Notes under the pieces: model-generated
What the model was told of the DNA's origin: nothing
Databases searched by the model: none
What the model saw: the letters and a program-made list of their open reading frames with translations, nothing else
Assembly (NCBI RefSeq): GCF_047785965.1
Contig: NZ_JBLOBF010000002.1
Span: 124,001-188,000, forward strand
Length of the DNA stretch: 64,000 bases
Source of the DNA: Caldisericum exile_A
GTDB lineage: Bacteria; Caldisericota; Caldisericia; Caldisericales; Caldisericaceae
Direction: 5' to 3'
Program-made: the position numbers and the translations under genes
Shown here: one piece after another, positions 51,345-60,249 of the stretch
How positions within the stretch are numbered: position 1 is the stretch's first letter
How the letters are laid out: the number at the start of each line of letters is the position of its first letter

Positions 51345-51730
51345 GCTTCAATTGTTTTGTATGTGACAAAGAAAACCCTAAGGGTTTAAAATTGGATATA
51401 AAGTTAAAAGATGGATTTACATATGCAGAATTCTCATTGGACAAGAATTATGAAGGATATCCAGGTATTATACACGGCGGTATCATAGCTGCAATTCTTG
51501 ACGATATGATGGTGAATGTAAAATTTCTTGAAGGCTATATCCTCTACACTGTGGAACTTAATGTAAAATACCTTAAACACTGCCTCATAAACGAGAAACT
51601 ATTTGCTTATGGATATCCAAAAGAGACAAAACATAATATCTTTCAAGCATACGGTGAAATTAAAGATAAAAATGGTGAAATAAAAGCAACAGGATTAGGA
51701 AAATACTTCATCAAGGAGGCGTATAAATAA
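51341..51730 (+). CDS. Hotdog-fold thioesterase (PaaI/4HBT-like)
   Basis: 129 aa. Hotdog core with YEGYPGIIHGGIIAAILDDMM (the HGG segment at about 46-50 and the catalytic acid region) and VELNVKYLKHCLINEKLFAYG. The N-terminal NCFVCDKENPKGLKL is a short Cys pair seen in some family members. It probably hydrolyses an acyl-CoA; the substrate is unknown. The ATGA overlaps the pcrA stop, and its own stop overlaps the next small gene. Confidence 0.84.
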   Translation: MSFNCFVCDKENPKGLKLDIKLKDGFTYAEFSLDKNYEGYPGIIHGGIIAAILDDMMVNVKFLEGYILYTVELNVKYLKHCLINEKLFAYGYPKETKHNIFQAYGEIKDKNGEIKATGLGKYFIKEAYK

Positions 51731-51894
51731 TGAGAATGATTATAGTTATAATTTCGATTTGGTTTGTTACAGGGATTCTTACAAACATCCTCTTAAGAAA
51801 AGAGAAATTGCCTCCACTATACAGAGTCTTGCTCTTTCTTGAAGGATTAATTGGCTTATTGTTTTACCTAATGTTTAAAGGGGCAGGTGATTAA
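51730..51894 (+). CDS. 54-aa hydrophobic membrane protein (small ORF)
   Basis: 54 codons: MRMIIVIISIWFVTGILTN, a short basic loop (LLRKEKLPPLYR), a second hydrophobic stretch (VLLFLEGLIGLLFYLMF) and KGAGD. Two membrane helices with a positive loop between them suggest a hairpin. Its ATG overlaps the thioesterase stop (TAATG) after a GGAGG site in AAGGAGGCG, and its stop lies 1 nt before the PBP1A ATG. That coupling in both directions supports real translation. No family recognised; it may assist the penicillin-binding protein. Confidence 0.65.
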   Translation: MRMIIVIISIWFVTGILTNILLRKEKLPPLYRVLLFLEGLIGLLFYLMFKGAGD

Positions 51895-51895
51895 A

Positions 51896-54319
51896 ATGGA
51901 AGAACTAAATAAAAACAAGAAAAAGAAAAAATCCATATTTAAAGCAATTATAGTTACACTTCTTGTTTTTGTATTGATTGTTGGGATAATTGGTGGAAGT
52001 ATTTTTGCATTTTATATAAATAAAGCGAAAAAAGACCTTCCTAATATTGATATATATTCTTTCTCTCCAGACCAAGCATCTCAAATATTCGACTACAAAG
52101 GAAATTTAATAACAAATGTTTATGCAACGGAAAATAGAATATATGTGAAGCTTAGTGAAATTTCGCCTATAGCTATAAAAGCTGTACTTGCACAAGAAGA
52201 CAAGCGCTTTTATGAGCACGGAGCACTTGATTACAAAGGCATTCTAAGAGCAATTTATGTTGCATTAATAAGTGGCGGAAGAACAATTGAAGGTGCAAGC
52301 ACAATTACTCAACAACTTGCAAGAACTATGTTTTTAACGCAAGAAAGAACCATAGACAGAAAAGTTAAAGAAGCTTTACTTGCAATAGAACTCGAAAAAA
52401 GATTTACAAAGGACCAAATCCTGGAAATGTACCTTAATCAAGTTTATTTTGGTTCGGGTGCATATGGCATTGAACAGGCTGCCTTAACTTACTTTGGTAA
52501 ACACGCAAAAGATCTTGATCTTGCAGAAGCAGCAATGCTTGCAGGAATTATACAGGCACCTTCCGAATACAACCCTTACGCTAATTTTGACTATGCAAAA
52601 GCAGCACAAAAAGAAGTCCTCGACAAAATGCTCTTTTACGGAATAATAACCCAAGAAGAATATAATCAAGCAATTAATGAACAGATTAAACTAACAAATA
52701 AAGTTATTGAAAAAGATAATATGGGTTATGTAATTGACTATGTTAAAGATTTTGTTGCATCAAAATTTGGTTCAACCATGTTGTATGCAGGCGGGTTAAA
52801 GATTTACACAACCATAATCCCGGAACTACAAAAGGCAGCAACACAAGCAATAGATGAAGTTTTAACTAATGCAGAAAAAGGCAATATATTTCCAAAAGGA
52901 AAAAAAGACTCAAAAGGAGTGATACAACCTCAAGCAGCACTTACTGCAGTTGATGCTAATACAGGTGCAATACTTGCAATGGTTGGAGGAAGAGATTACG
53001 AAAATACCAAATTTAATAGAACTGTTGCATTAAAACAACCAGGATCTTCCTTTAAGATATTTGACTATACTTCTGCAATCCTCTATGGCTCTATCACACC
53101 ATCCTCCATAATTCTTTCAGAAAACTATTCCATTGATAACTGGACACCTCATGAATGGGAAGGAAGATACTTTGGGTATTTAAGTGTAAGAGATGCTCTA
53201 AATGAGTCCTCAAACGTTGCTGCAGTAAAAACTGCGCTTAGTGTTGGTCTTGATAGAGTAATACTCACAGCAAGAAAATTTGGGATAACAACACCACTAA
53301 ATTCTTATCCTTCAATTGCAATTGGAAGTTTTGAGGTAAAACAACTCGAGATGGCAAATGCATATGCAACTTTGGGAAATGGAGGAATTTACCATGAGCC
53401 TTATATTGTAACAAAGATACTTTCAGCAGACGGAAGAGTTCTTTACGAACACCAGGATCAATCCTACAGAGCAATTCCAGAAGATGTTGCATACATTATG
53501 AACAACATTTTTAGTTATGTAATGGCTCATAAATCAAATGCAAAAATAAACGGTCTTCCATCGGCAGGTAAAACGGGGAGTACTGACAATTGGAGAGACG
53601 CGTGGTTTGACGGATATACACCTAATATTTCTGTAAGTGTATGGGTAGGACCTGATTCAGATGAAGTTACATTCCCCGATGTAATGAATGCAGGTGCAAG
53701 GTTTCCTGCCATGATCTGGAAGAAATTTATGCTTACTGCAATGAAATATTTTCCTAAAAACAATTTTCCTCAACCTCAAAATCTTACATTTAAAAATGCA
53801 TACAACGATACGGGTTATTTAACAGACAAACCAGCTGATGGAACCACAATAATAAAATACGCATACCACAATGGATTTTTACCACCAACAGATATACGTG
53901 ACCTTGGATTTGTTGTTGTAAGGGTTGTTAAAGATTCGGGACTTCTTGCACCCCCCACATGCCCTTTGGATCTTACAGAAGAAAGAGCGTTTGTAAAAGG
54001 AACTGAACCAACGCAATATGACCCAAGATATGAATTTATTACACAGAATTTGCTTGTTTTAACAGATAAAGATACATATAAGGTTGGCGATCCCGTCAAT
54101 ATTTCAGTTAATGCATCTCAATTTGACTTAAATAACAAAACATTAACTCTTATTGTTGATAATTTACCTATTGCAAATCTTACAAATGATCAAAGCGGAA
54201 CTTATAACTACTCCATTCTTGCGCTTAGAACAGGTGATATGAAAATTGAAGCATACTTAAAGGATTCAAATGGAAATGTTATTGCATATGGAGAAAAAAC
54301 AATTACAATAAATCCATAG
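51896..54319 (+). CDS. Class A penicillin-binding protein (PBP1A type)
   Basis: 807 aa from the ATG at 51896 with AGGTGA upstream; a GTG at 51887 would add three codons. A Lys-rich cytoplasmic tail and membrane helix (about 16-40) lead to a GT51 transglycosylase domain (QEDKRFYEHGALDYKGILRA, GASTITQQLARTMFL). The transpeptidase domain has the catalytic SxxK (QPGSSFKIF), SSN (NESSNVAAV) and KTG (AGKTGSTDNWRDAWF). The last 90 residues look like an Ig-like extension. It polymerises and cross-links peptidoglycan. Confidence 0.95.
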   Translation: MEELNKNKKKKKSIFKAIIVTLLVFVLIVGIIGGSIFAFYINKAKKDLPNIDIYSFSPDQASQIFDYKGNLITNVYATENRIYVKLSEISPIAIKAVLAQEDKRFYEHGALDYKGILRAIYVALISGGRTIEGASTITQQLARTMFLTQERTIDRKVKEALLAIELEKRFTKDQILEMYLNQVYFGSGAYGIEQAALTYFGKHAKDLDLAEAAMLAGIIQAPSEYNPYANFDYAKAAQKEVLDKMLFYGIITQEEYNQAINEQIKLTNKVIEKDNMGYVIDYVKDFVASKFGSTMLYAGGLKIYTTIIPELQKAATQAIDEVLTNAEKGNIFPKGKKDSKGVIQPQAALTAVDANTGAILAMVGGRDYENTKFNRTVALKQPGSSFKIFDYTSAILYGSITPSSIILSENYSIDNWTPHEWEGRYFGYLSVRDALNESSNVAAVKTALSVGLDRVILTARKFGITTPLNSYPSIAIGSFEVKQLEMANAYATLGNGGIYHEPYIVTKILSADGRVLYEHQDQSYRAIPEDVAYIMNNIFSYVMAHKSNAKINGLPSAGKTGSTDNWRDAWFDGYTPNISVSVWVGPDSDEVTFPDVMNAGARFPAMIWKKFMLTAMKYFPKNNFPQPQNLTFKNAYNDTGYLTDKPADGTTIIKYAYHNGFLPPTDIRDLGFVVVRVVKDSGLLAPPTCPLDLTEERAFVKGTEPTQYDPRYEFITQNLLVLTDKDTYKVGDPVNISVNASQFDLNNKTLTLIVDNLPIANLTNDQSGTYNYSILALRTGDMKIEAYLKDSNGNVIAYGEKTITINP

Positions 54320-54328
54320 GAGGCTAAA

Positions 54329-55603
54329 ATGCTTGATCCGAATTTGATAAGAGAAAAACCAGAGTTTGTAAAAGAAGGAATTAAAAACAAGGGATCCGAT
54401 CCAAATCTAGTAGATAAATTCCTTGAAATTGATAAAAAAAGAAGAGAACTCATAAAGGAAATCGATAATTTGAGACACACAAGAAAAGAACTCTCAGAAA
54501 GTATTGGAAAAAAATTAAAACAGGGAGAAAACGTAGATGATATCCGTGCAGAAGTCCGTAAATTAGGTGATAAGATAGATCAAATAGAAAAAGAACTTGA
54601 AGGTGTTGAGAAAACCTATAAAGATATACTCTTAAGCATACCAAATCTCCCGCACCCTTCAGTTCCTGTTGGTAAAGATGAAACAGAAAACTTAGTCTTA
54701 AGAAAGGAAGGAAGAATTAGAGAGTTTAGTTTTACCCCTAAACCACACTGGGAAATTGCAGAAGAATTAGGTTTAATAGATTTTAAAAGAGCAGTAAAAA
54801 TTTCTGGCTCAAGGTTCTATGTATTGACAGGATTAGGCGCAAAATTAGAAAGGGCATTGATATCCTTTATGATTGATTACCACGTAGAACATCATGGATA
54901 CAAAGAAGTCTTTCCCCCATTTTTAATTAATAGAGATTCAATGATTGGAACTGGGCAGTTACCAAAATTTGTAGAAGATATGTACAAAATTGAAGGAGAA
55001 GAATTATATCTTGATCCTACAGCGGAAGTTCCTGTAACTAATTTGCACCGAGATGAAATCTTGAATGAAGAAGATCTACCAATTAAGTATGTTGCATATA
55101 CTGCCTGTTTTAGAAAAGAGGCAGGCGCTGCTGGAAAAGATACAAGAGGAATTATAAGGGTACATCAATTTAATAAAGTTGAAATGGTTAGATTTACAAA
55201 ACCTGAAGACTCTTACAAAAATCTATACGAGCTCCTCGATAACGCAGAAGATATTTTAAGAGCCTTAGAACTTCCCTATCAAATCAAGATGATGTGCACA
55301 GGAGATCTTGGATTCACAGCTGCGATGAAATTTGATCCAGAAGTTTATATGGGAGCACAAGAAAAATATGTTGAAATATCTTCAGTAAGCAATTTTGAAG
55401 ATTTTCAGGCAAGAAGAGCAAACATAAGATATAAAACAAAAGATGGAGATTTAAAATTCGTTCATACGCTAAATGGTTCAGGGCTTGCCGTTGGACGTAC
55501 TATGGCTGCAATACTTGAAAATTATCAGAATGAAGACGGAAGTATAACTATCCCCAAGGTATTGCAAAAATACATGGAAATTGATAAAATAACAAGGAAA
55601 TAG
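54329..55603 (+). CDS. serS: Serine--tRNA ligase
   Basis: 424 aa class II synthetase. N-terminal tRNA-binding coiled coil (about 1-110; MLDPNLIREKPEFVKEG), catalytic core with motif 2 YTACFRKEAGAAGKDTRGII and motif 3 HTLNGSGLAVGRTMAAILEN. AGGAGGC precedes the ATG. A tRNA-Ser gene begins 4 nt after its stop, so enzyme and substrate may share a transcript. Confidence 0.97.
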   Translation: MLDPNLIREKPEFVKEGIKNKGSDPNLVDKFLEIDKKRRELIKEIDNLRHTRKELSESIGKKLKQGENVDDIRAEVRKLGDKIDQIEKELEGVEKTYKDILLSIPNLPHPSVPVGKDETENLVLRKEGRIREFSFTPKPHWEIAEELGLIDFKRAVKISGSRFYVLTGLGAKLERALISFMIDYHVEHHGYKEVFPPFLINRDSMIGTGQLPKFVEDMYKIEGEELYLDPTAEVPVTNLHRDEILNEEDLPIKYVAYTACFRKEAGAAGKDTRGIIRVHQFNKVEMVRFTKPEDSYKNLYELLDNAEDILRALELPYQIKMMCTGDLGFTAAMKFDPEVYMGAQEKYVEISSVSNFEDFQARRANIRYKTKDGDLKFVHTLNGSGLAVGRTMAAILENYQNEDGSITIPKVLQKYMEIDKITRK

Positions 55604-55607
55604 AAGT

Positions 55608-55694
55608 GGAGGGGTGGCCGAGTGGTCGATGGCACCGCACTTGAAATGCGGCAGGCGATGAGCCTCGTAGGTTCGAATCCTATCCCCTCCGCCA
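55608..55694 (+). tRNA. tRNA-Ser (anticodon UGA)
   Basis: 87 nt including an encoded CCA. The acceptor stem GGAGGGG (55608-55614) pairs with CCCCTCC (55684-55690), followed by G and CCA. The anticodon stem CCGCA/TGCGG encloses the loop CTTGAAA, giving anticodon TGA. A long variable arm (about 14-16 nt, GGCGATGAGCC region) and TTCGAATC T-loop are as expected for class II tRNA-Ser. Confidence 0.96.
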
Positions 55695-55705
55695 TCTAAT
55701 TAATT

Positions 55706-56896
55706 ATGTTTATTGATACGATCGAAGAGATAAAAAAGAAGTCAAAAATTAATGGTCTTATCACACCAATATATAATGGCCTTAATATCTCAAATATAGG
55801 AAGTTTTATTCTTGAAAACTATGAAATTCAAAATAACTTTGAAAAACTTTCTGTAATTCAATCTTTGGAAATTCCTAAAAAGAAAAAAGTTGTTCTCTTG
55901 CTCATCGATGCACTTGGATTTAATCTTCTTAATTTCGTAAGGAATAAAGTCTTGCTTGAATCCTTTGAAGAAATGATTAATAACGGCCTATACACAGTTA
56001 TTACTTCAACATTTCCTTCCACAACTGCAACAGCATTGCCTTCTATATACACTTTAAGTACTCCCGGAATACATGGCGCACTGGGATATAGGTTCTATGC
56101 AAAAGAATTTGGAAATCTTATTAACCCTCTTTTCCAAAAGCTTTCCGTGAATAAAAATTGCCCAATAAAATTTGATGAAAGTTGGTTCATCCCAATTAAG
56201 ACAATTTTTGAAATATTAAATGACTATAGGATACAAAATTATTCAATTGTAAGATCTGATTATCTTTCAAGTACCTTTGATAAAGCAGTATATAGAGGGA
56301 CAAAAGAAATTGGTTACTTGACACTCTCTGACTTATATAATAAGATTTTAGAGTTGCTTACACTCGATACTGTATTTATTAATGCTTATTGGTGGAGTAT
56401 TGATGCGCTTTCCCACCACTATAGCCCTTTTTCTCAAACGGTGATTTCTGAAATAAAATTCATCGATTACTTCTTAAAGATGCTTCTTGAAAAAATTGAT
56501 AATGATACACTTCTTATAATTACAGCTGATCACGGACAGATTGATACATCAAAAGGAAAAGTTATCAAACTAAGAGATGAGCCAGGTTCTTCAAATATTC
56601 TTTTACCAGCTTCAGATGTAAGAGCACCTTATATTTACACAAACGGAAAATTAAAAAAAGAATTTTTCGAAAAGTTTGAAAATATTGTTGCTGTAACCAA
56701 AGAAGAGGCATTTAATCTTGGACTTTTTGGAGAAACTATTAACTTTGATGAGCGCGTTGGAGATTATGTAATAATCTTCAAAGATAATTCGTGTATAGAA
56801 TTCATTTCGGAAGAAAGCGAAGTAAGCCTCTTAGGAAAGCACGGAAATCTTACAGAAGACGAAATGCTTGTTCCACTTATTCTCTATTATAAATAG
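55706..56896 (+). CDS. Alkaline-phosphatase-fold phosphodiesterase/nucleotide pyrophosphatase
   Basis: 396 aa. PF01663-type metal site: VVLLLIDALGFNLL (about 61-74), nucleophile Thr in STFPSTTATALPS (about 97-109), WWSIDALSHHYSPF, TADHGQID and GKHGNL. Family members cleave phosphodiester or pyrophosphate bonds in nucleotides or lipids; the substrate here is unknown. No signal peptide. It starts 11 nt after the tRNA with no Shine-Dalgarno site, so tRNA 3' processing would leave a very short leader. Its end overlaps the convergent EamA gene by 20 nt. Confidence 0.85.
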   Translation: MFIDTIEEIKKKSKINGLITPIYNGLNISNIGSFILENYEIQNNFEKLSVIQSLEIPKKKKVVLLLIDALGFNLLNFVRNKVLLESFEEMINNGLYTVITSTFPSTTATALPSIYTLSTPGIHGALGYRFYAKEFGNLINPLFQKLSVNKNCPIKFDESWFIPIKTIFEILNDYRIQNYSIVRSDYLSSTFDKAVYRGTKEIGYLTLSDLYNKILELLTLDTVFINAYWWSIDALSHHYSPFSQTVISEIKFIDYFLKMLLEKIDNDTLLIITADHGQIDTSKGKVIKLRDEPGSSNILLPASDVRAPYIYTNGKLKKEFFEKFENIVAVTKEEAFNLGLFGETINFDERVGDYVIIFKDNSCIEFISEESEVSLLGKHGNLTEDEMLVPLILYYK

Positions 56897-57740
56897 CAAT
56901 TATAAACATTGATGTTAAAATCAATATAGAACCAATAATTCCATAGACATTAAGCTTTTCCCCCAAAATAAAGAAGGAAAACAAATATGCAAATACTGGT
57001 TCAAGGATAAAAATAAGAGAAGCTTCAGTTGAATCGATATATTTTAATGCAAAAGACTCCGTTTGAATCGCAAAGAAACTTGCAACAACACCCAAAAACA
57101 AAGTCGAAATAAAAACGAAAGTGTTTAAATTAAAGGTACTATTTAGAAAGGCAAATGGAATAGACAATATAAACGAAACAACCATCTGAAATGAAGTTAC
57201 AAGTAAACTTGGCAAATCTTTAACAAGCTTCTCTGTAAGAACAATCTGAAAAGCAAAAGAAATCGCGCATAACAAAGTTAAGATATCGCCAAAATTAATA
57301 GAGCCAAGACTTCTTAGATTAATTTGTGATAAATACAAAAGCCCAATGAAAGATAAAATCAAAGCAATAATCTCAAAATTTCTCGGCTTTTCCTTAAGAT
57401 ACATTGCGGAAAATACAGGAGTAAAAACTATATAAAGACCAGTTATAAAAGCGCTCTTTGTAGGCGTTGTGTATTTTAGTCCAGCAGTTTGAAAAGTATA
57501 TGCAATAAAAAGAGAAACCCCTAACGCAAAAAGAAATAAAAATATCTTGGGATTTTTTAGTAATTTTCTATACTTGATTACCACAAAAACACTTAAGATG
57601 CTTGCAAAACCGAAACGAAGGAAGAGCAGTTGAAAATCAGTTATAAATCTAAGTATCGATTTAACAAGCGTAAAAGTTGAACCCCAAATAAGCGTTGAAA
57701 ATATAAGTAAAACTATTGAGAATATTTTTCTACTTTTCAT
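56877..57740 (-). CDS. EamA-family (DMT) transporter
   Basis: 287 aa, ten membrane helices in two EamA repeats (STLIWGSTFTLVKSILRF at the N-terminus; second repeat near 150-285 with EPVFAYLFSFFILGEKLNVYG). Such proteins export metabolites or amino acids; the substrate cannot be predicted. The ATG lies 8 nt after a TATAAT with no Shine-Dalgarno site. Confidence 0.9.
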   Translation of the reverse strand: MKSRKIFSIVLLIFSTLIWGSTFTLVKSILRFITDFQLLFLRFGFASILSVFVVIKYRKLLKNPKIFLFLFALGVSLFIAYTFQTAGLKYTTPTKSAFITGLYIVFTPVFSAMYLKEKPRNFEIIALILSFIGLLYLSQINLRSLGSINFGDILTLLCAISFAFQIVLTEKLVKDLPSLLVTSFQMVVSFILSIPFAFLNSTFNLNTFVFISTLFLGVVASFFAIQTESFALKYIDSTEASLIFILEPVFAYLFSFFILGEKLNVYGIIGSILILTSMFIIAIYNRE

Positions 57741-57748
57741 AATGAAAG

Positions 57749-57777
57749 ATTATAATTCAGGAGAGCAATTTTTTCAA
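57749..57777 (-). promoter_or_regulatory. Promoter of the EamA gene within the end of the DUF72 gene
   Basis: On the minus strand TTGAAA (complement 57772-57777), a 17-nt spacer and TATAAT (complement 57749-57754). The ATG follows 8 nt later, so the message is leaderless or has a 1-2 nt leader. Confidence 0.6.
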
Positions 57778-58476
57778 GGTAAGGGCATTTTTTACTGCAT
57801 AGCAATAAAAATCGTTATTGAAATACACAAAAGCACTTAAACCCTTTTTGTTTAGGGATCTTATATGGTTTGCCCACTCTTTAAGTTCCTCACTCGAATA
57901 GGAAGAGGCATACAGTTCCTTTGGACCATGAAGCCTTATGTATGCAAAATTTGCTGTATCAATTTTGCACAACGGATAATTATCTCCATGAGTAACAACA
58001 AACGCAATATTGTTATTTCTAAGTATTTGAAAAACATTATCATCAAGCCATGTTTTGTGGCGAAATTCTATTGCAAATTTTACGTTCTTTGGAAGTATTT
58101 CTATAAATGAATACAAGAGTTCGTCATTTCTTTTAAGAGAAGGTGGAAGTTGAACAAGCACAACACCTAAATTTTTCTCCAATTCAAGGACACTTTCAAA
58201 AAACATTTGAAATAAATCCTTAACATCTTTGAGTCTTTTTACATGTGTGATTGTCCTATTGAGTTTTACACTTACAAGAAAGTCTTCTTTAAGTTTTCTT
58301 TTAAGACTTTTCATTGTATTTTTCCGAGGCATATGATAGAAAGTTGAGTTAAGTTCAACTGTATTGAAAAAGCGCTCATAGTATTCAAAAAAATCCTTTG
58401 AATTCATTCCCTCAGGATAAAATTCACCTATCCAACCTTGATAATAATAACCTGAAGTACCTATAAAATTTTCCAT
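57757..58476 (-). CDS. DUF72 family protein (YecE-like)
   Basis: 239 aa from the ATG at 58476, which has GGAGG at 5 nt; the longer reading to 58542 adds 22 hydrophobic, unconserved residues. TIM-barrel family marks: IGTSGYYYQGWIGEFYPEG at the start, FFNTVELNSTFYHMP, FAIEFRHKTWLDDNV, and YIRLHGPKELYAS near 185-198. Biochemical function unknown. Confidence 0.87.
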   Translation of the reverse strand: MENFIGTSGYYYQGWIGEFYPEGMNSKDFFEYYERFFNTVELNSTFYHMPRKNTMKSLKRKLKEDFLVSVKLNRTITHVKRLKDVKDLFQMFFESVLELEKNLGVVLVQLPPSLKRNDELLYSFIEILPKNVKFAIEFRHKTWLDDNVFQILRNNNIAFVVTHGDNYPLCKIDTANFAYIRLHGPKELYASSYSSEELKEWANHIRSLNKKGLSAFVYFNNDFYCYAVKNALTLKKLLS

Positions 58477-58828
58477 AAAAGCCTCCAATGAATATTTTAC
58501 ACCTTTAAAAAGAAAAATTATAAAAATTCTATAAGTTCCCAACTAAAGCAATTTATTATAAATCTAATAAAAGTATTTTCTCTTTGATTAGTTAAAACCC
58601 ATAATTAAAGCATTTTTAGTAAAAGGAATTGCACTAAAATTTTTGTAAATTTGGGGCTTTAATATGACAATTCCAAAAAGATCAAAAAAAGATGACAATA
58701 TTCTTGAAATGAAAAAATTTTTTACAATTTAAGAAAGAGAATAAAAGGAGGTGATAACAGAACAAACTTTTATAAAAACTTTTAAGATTGTTATCGAAAA
58801 CAAAAAAACATATTAAAGGAGGTGTAAA
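58477..58828. other. 352-nt intergenic region with candidate structured leader
   Basis: Longest gene-free stretch. Nested inverted repeats on the plus strand: outer ATTAAAGC (58604-58611) / GCTTTAAT (58656-58663), inner TTTTAGT (58614-58620) / ACTAAAA (58633-58639) with a 12-nt loop. Downstream lie a 22-codon ORF (58664-58732) without a Shine-Dalgarno site, a TACAAT (58723-58728), and a perfect 12-nt anti-16S match AAAGGAGGTGAT (58744-58755) with no ATG after it. A GTG inside that match opens a 21-codon frame ending at the SD of the GntP gene. None is convincing as a gene. Confidence 0.4.
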
Positions 58829-60215
58829 ATGTCCTCAGGGTTAATTCAGACAGTTTTATTAATTTTGGTAATTGCATTTATTGTTTACATGACAGCAAAG
58901 CTAAGGGTAAATGCATTTTTAGTACTTTTACTTGCAGCACTTATCTATGGAATTCTCTCTTTTGTTTTCACAGGAACACCACCGCTTCTTGATGTAAAAA
59001 AAGACAATCAAACAATCACAGGTGTTATAAATTTAATTACTGGTGGATTTGGCAGTACCCTTACAAGCATTGGTATTGTAATTGTGCTCGGGACAATCCT
59101 TGGATATTTCTTAGAGAAGACCGGAGCTGCAATTGTCATGGCTGAAACTGTTCTAAAAATTGTTGGAACCTATAATGCTCCACTTGCAATGGCTATAGCC
59201 GGTTATATAGTTTCGATTCCTGTTTTTTGTGATTCAGGATTCGTAATTCTACAAGCACTTAATAGAAGCCTTGCAGAGGCCTCAGGAATTTCACTTGCAG
59301 TTATGGGCACTGCACTTAGCATGGGCCTATATTCAACACATTGTCTTGTTCCGCCAACACCAGGACCAGTTGCTGCGGCAGGAAACATTGGAGTAGACCT
59401 TGGAATTGTAATTCTTTTAGGTTTGTTAGCTTCAATTCCTGCAACGATTGCTGGTTGGCTTTATGCAGTTAAAGTCGGCAAAAATATCTGGATTGATCCA
59501 GGTCATGGAAGGACTTTTAAAGAACTCAAACAGAGTTTTGGACAACTCCCAAGTCCCTTTATGTCATTTTTACCAATAGTTCTTCCACTCATTCTTATTG
59601 CCTTAAACTCAATTGCATCATTCCCTTCAAATCCTTTTGGAACAGGGTTTTGGAAGCAACTTTTTGTTTTTCTTGGAAATCCAAACATTGCATTACTTAT
59701 AGGTGTGTTTATTGCATCAACACTCACGAAATGGAAAAAAACAAGTATTCGATGGATGGATTGGAGAAGCAATTAAGACTTCTGCTATAATCCTTGTTAT
59801 TACTGCTGCAGGTGGATCCTTGGGAAGTGTCTTAAGAGCAAGTGGAGTAGGAAACTTTTTAGGAACAGAACTTGCAAAGTTTCGTATGGGACTTTTCCTT
59901 CCTTTTGTAATTGCCGCAGCAATTAAAACAGCACAGGGATCTTCAACAGTTTCTTTAATTACTACCTCATCTATTCTTGCCCCCATGCTCCCCTCACTTG
60001 GTTACACTACAACACCTCAAAAAGCATTGGTTGTTCTTGCAATTGGTGCTGGTTCAATGATTGTATCTCATGCAAATGACTCCTACTTCTGGGTTGTCGC
60101 AAACTTCTCAGATATGGATGTAGGACAAGCATATAAACTTCAAACAGCAGGATCCCTTGTTACAGGTATTGGTGCAATGATAGGAGTATTAATTCTTTCA
60201 CTAATATTTGGATAA
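58829..60215 (+). pseudogene. GntP-family permease, frameshifted at an A7 run
   Basis: Two overlapping frames together make one full GntP permease of about 460 aa. Frame 1 (58829-59776) starts at an ATG with a strong AAAGGAGGTG site and covers PVFCDSGFVILQALNRSLAE and STHCLVPPTPGPVAAAG. Frame 2 (to 60215) resumes at KKQVFDGWIGEAIKTSAII and covers AIGAGSMIVSHANDSYFW. The shift lies at seven A (59735-59741); six A would restore TGG-AAA-AAA-CAA-GTA. Both halves keep family conservation, so this is a recent mutation, a sequencing error or slippage. GntP carriers take up gluconate or related acids; the convergent glycerate kinase suggests a sugar acid. Confidence 0.88.
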
Positions 60216-60219
60216 TATT

Positions 60220-60245
60220 GTAAAGGCCACATATGTGGCCTTTAC
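60220..60245. terminator. Bidirectional terminator between the GntP permease and gckA
   Basis: A perfect 26-nt dyad, GTAAAGGCCACAT (60220-60232) and its complement (60233-60245), between convergent genes ending at 60215 and 60250. Each outer arm doubles as a short T-rich tail for the opposite strand (CCTTTAC followed by TTATTT on the plus strand). Confidence 0.75.
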
Positions 60246-60249
60246 TTAT

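Noticed and set aside
58477..58542. DUF72 start at 58542
   Set aside because: The additional residues are unrelated to the family, and the ATG at 58476 has a clear GGAGG site and gives the usual protein start.
58664..58732. 22-codon ORF in the long intergenic region
   Set aside because: No Shine-Dalgarno site, Lys-rich composition as expected by chance in AT-rich DNA, and no overlap with a control element that would explain it.
59731..59745. Programmed -1 frameshift at the A-run in the GntP gene
   Set aside because: The downstream half is in the +1 frame relative to the first, so a -1 shift on A-AAA-AAC would not join them.
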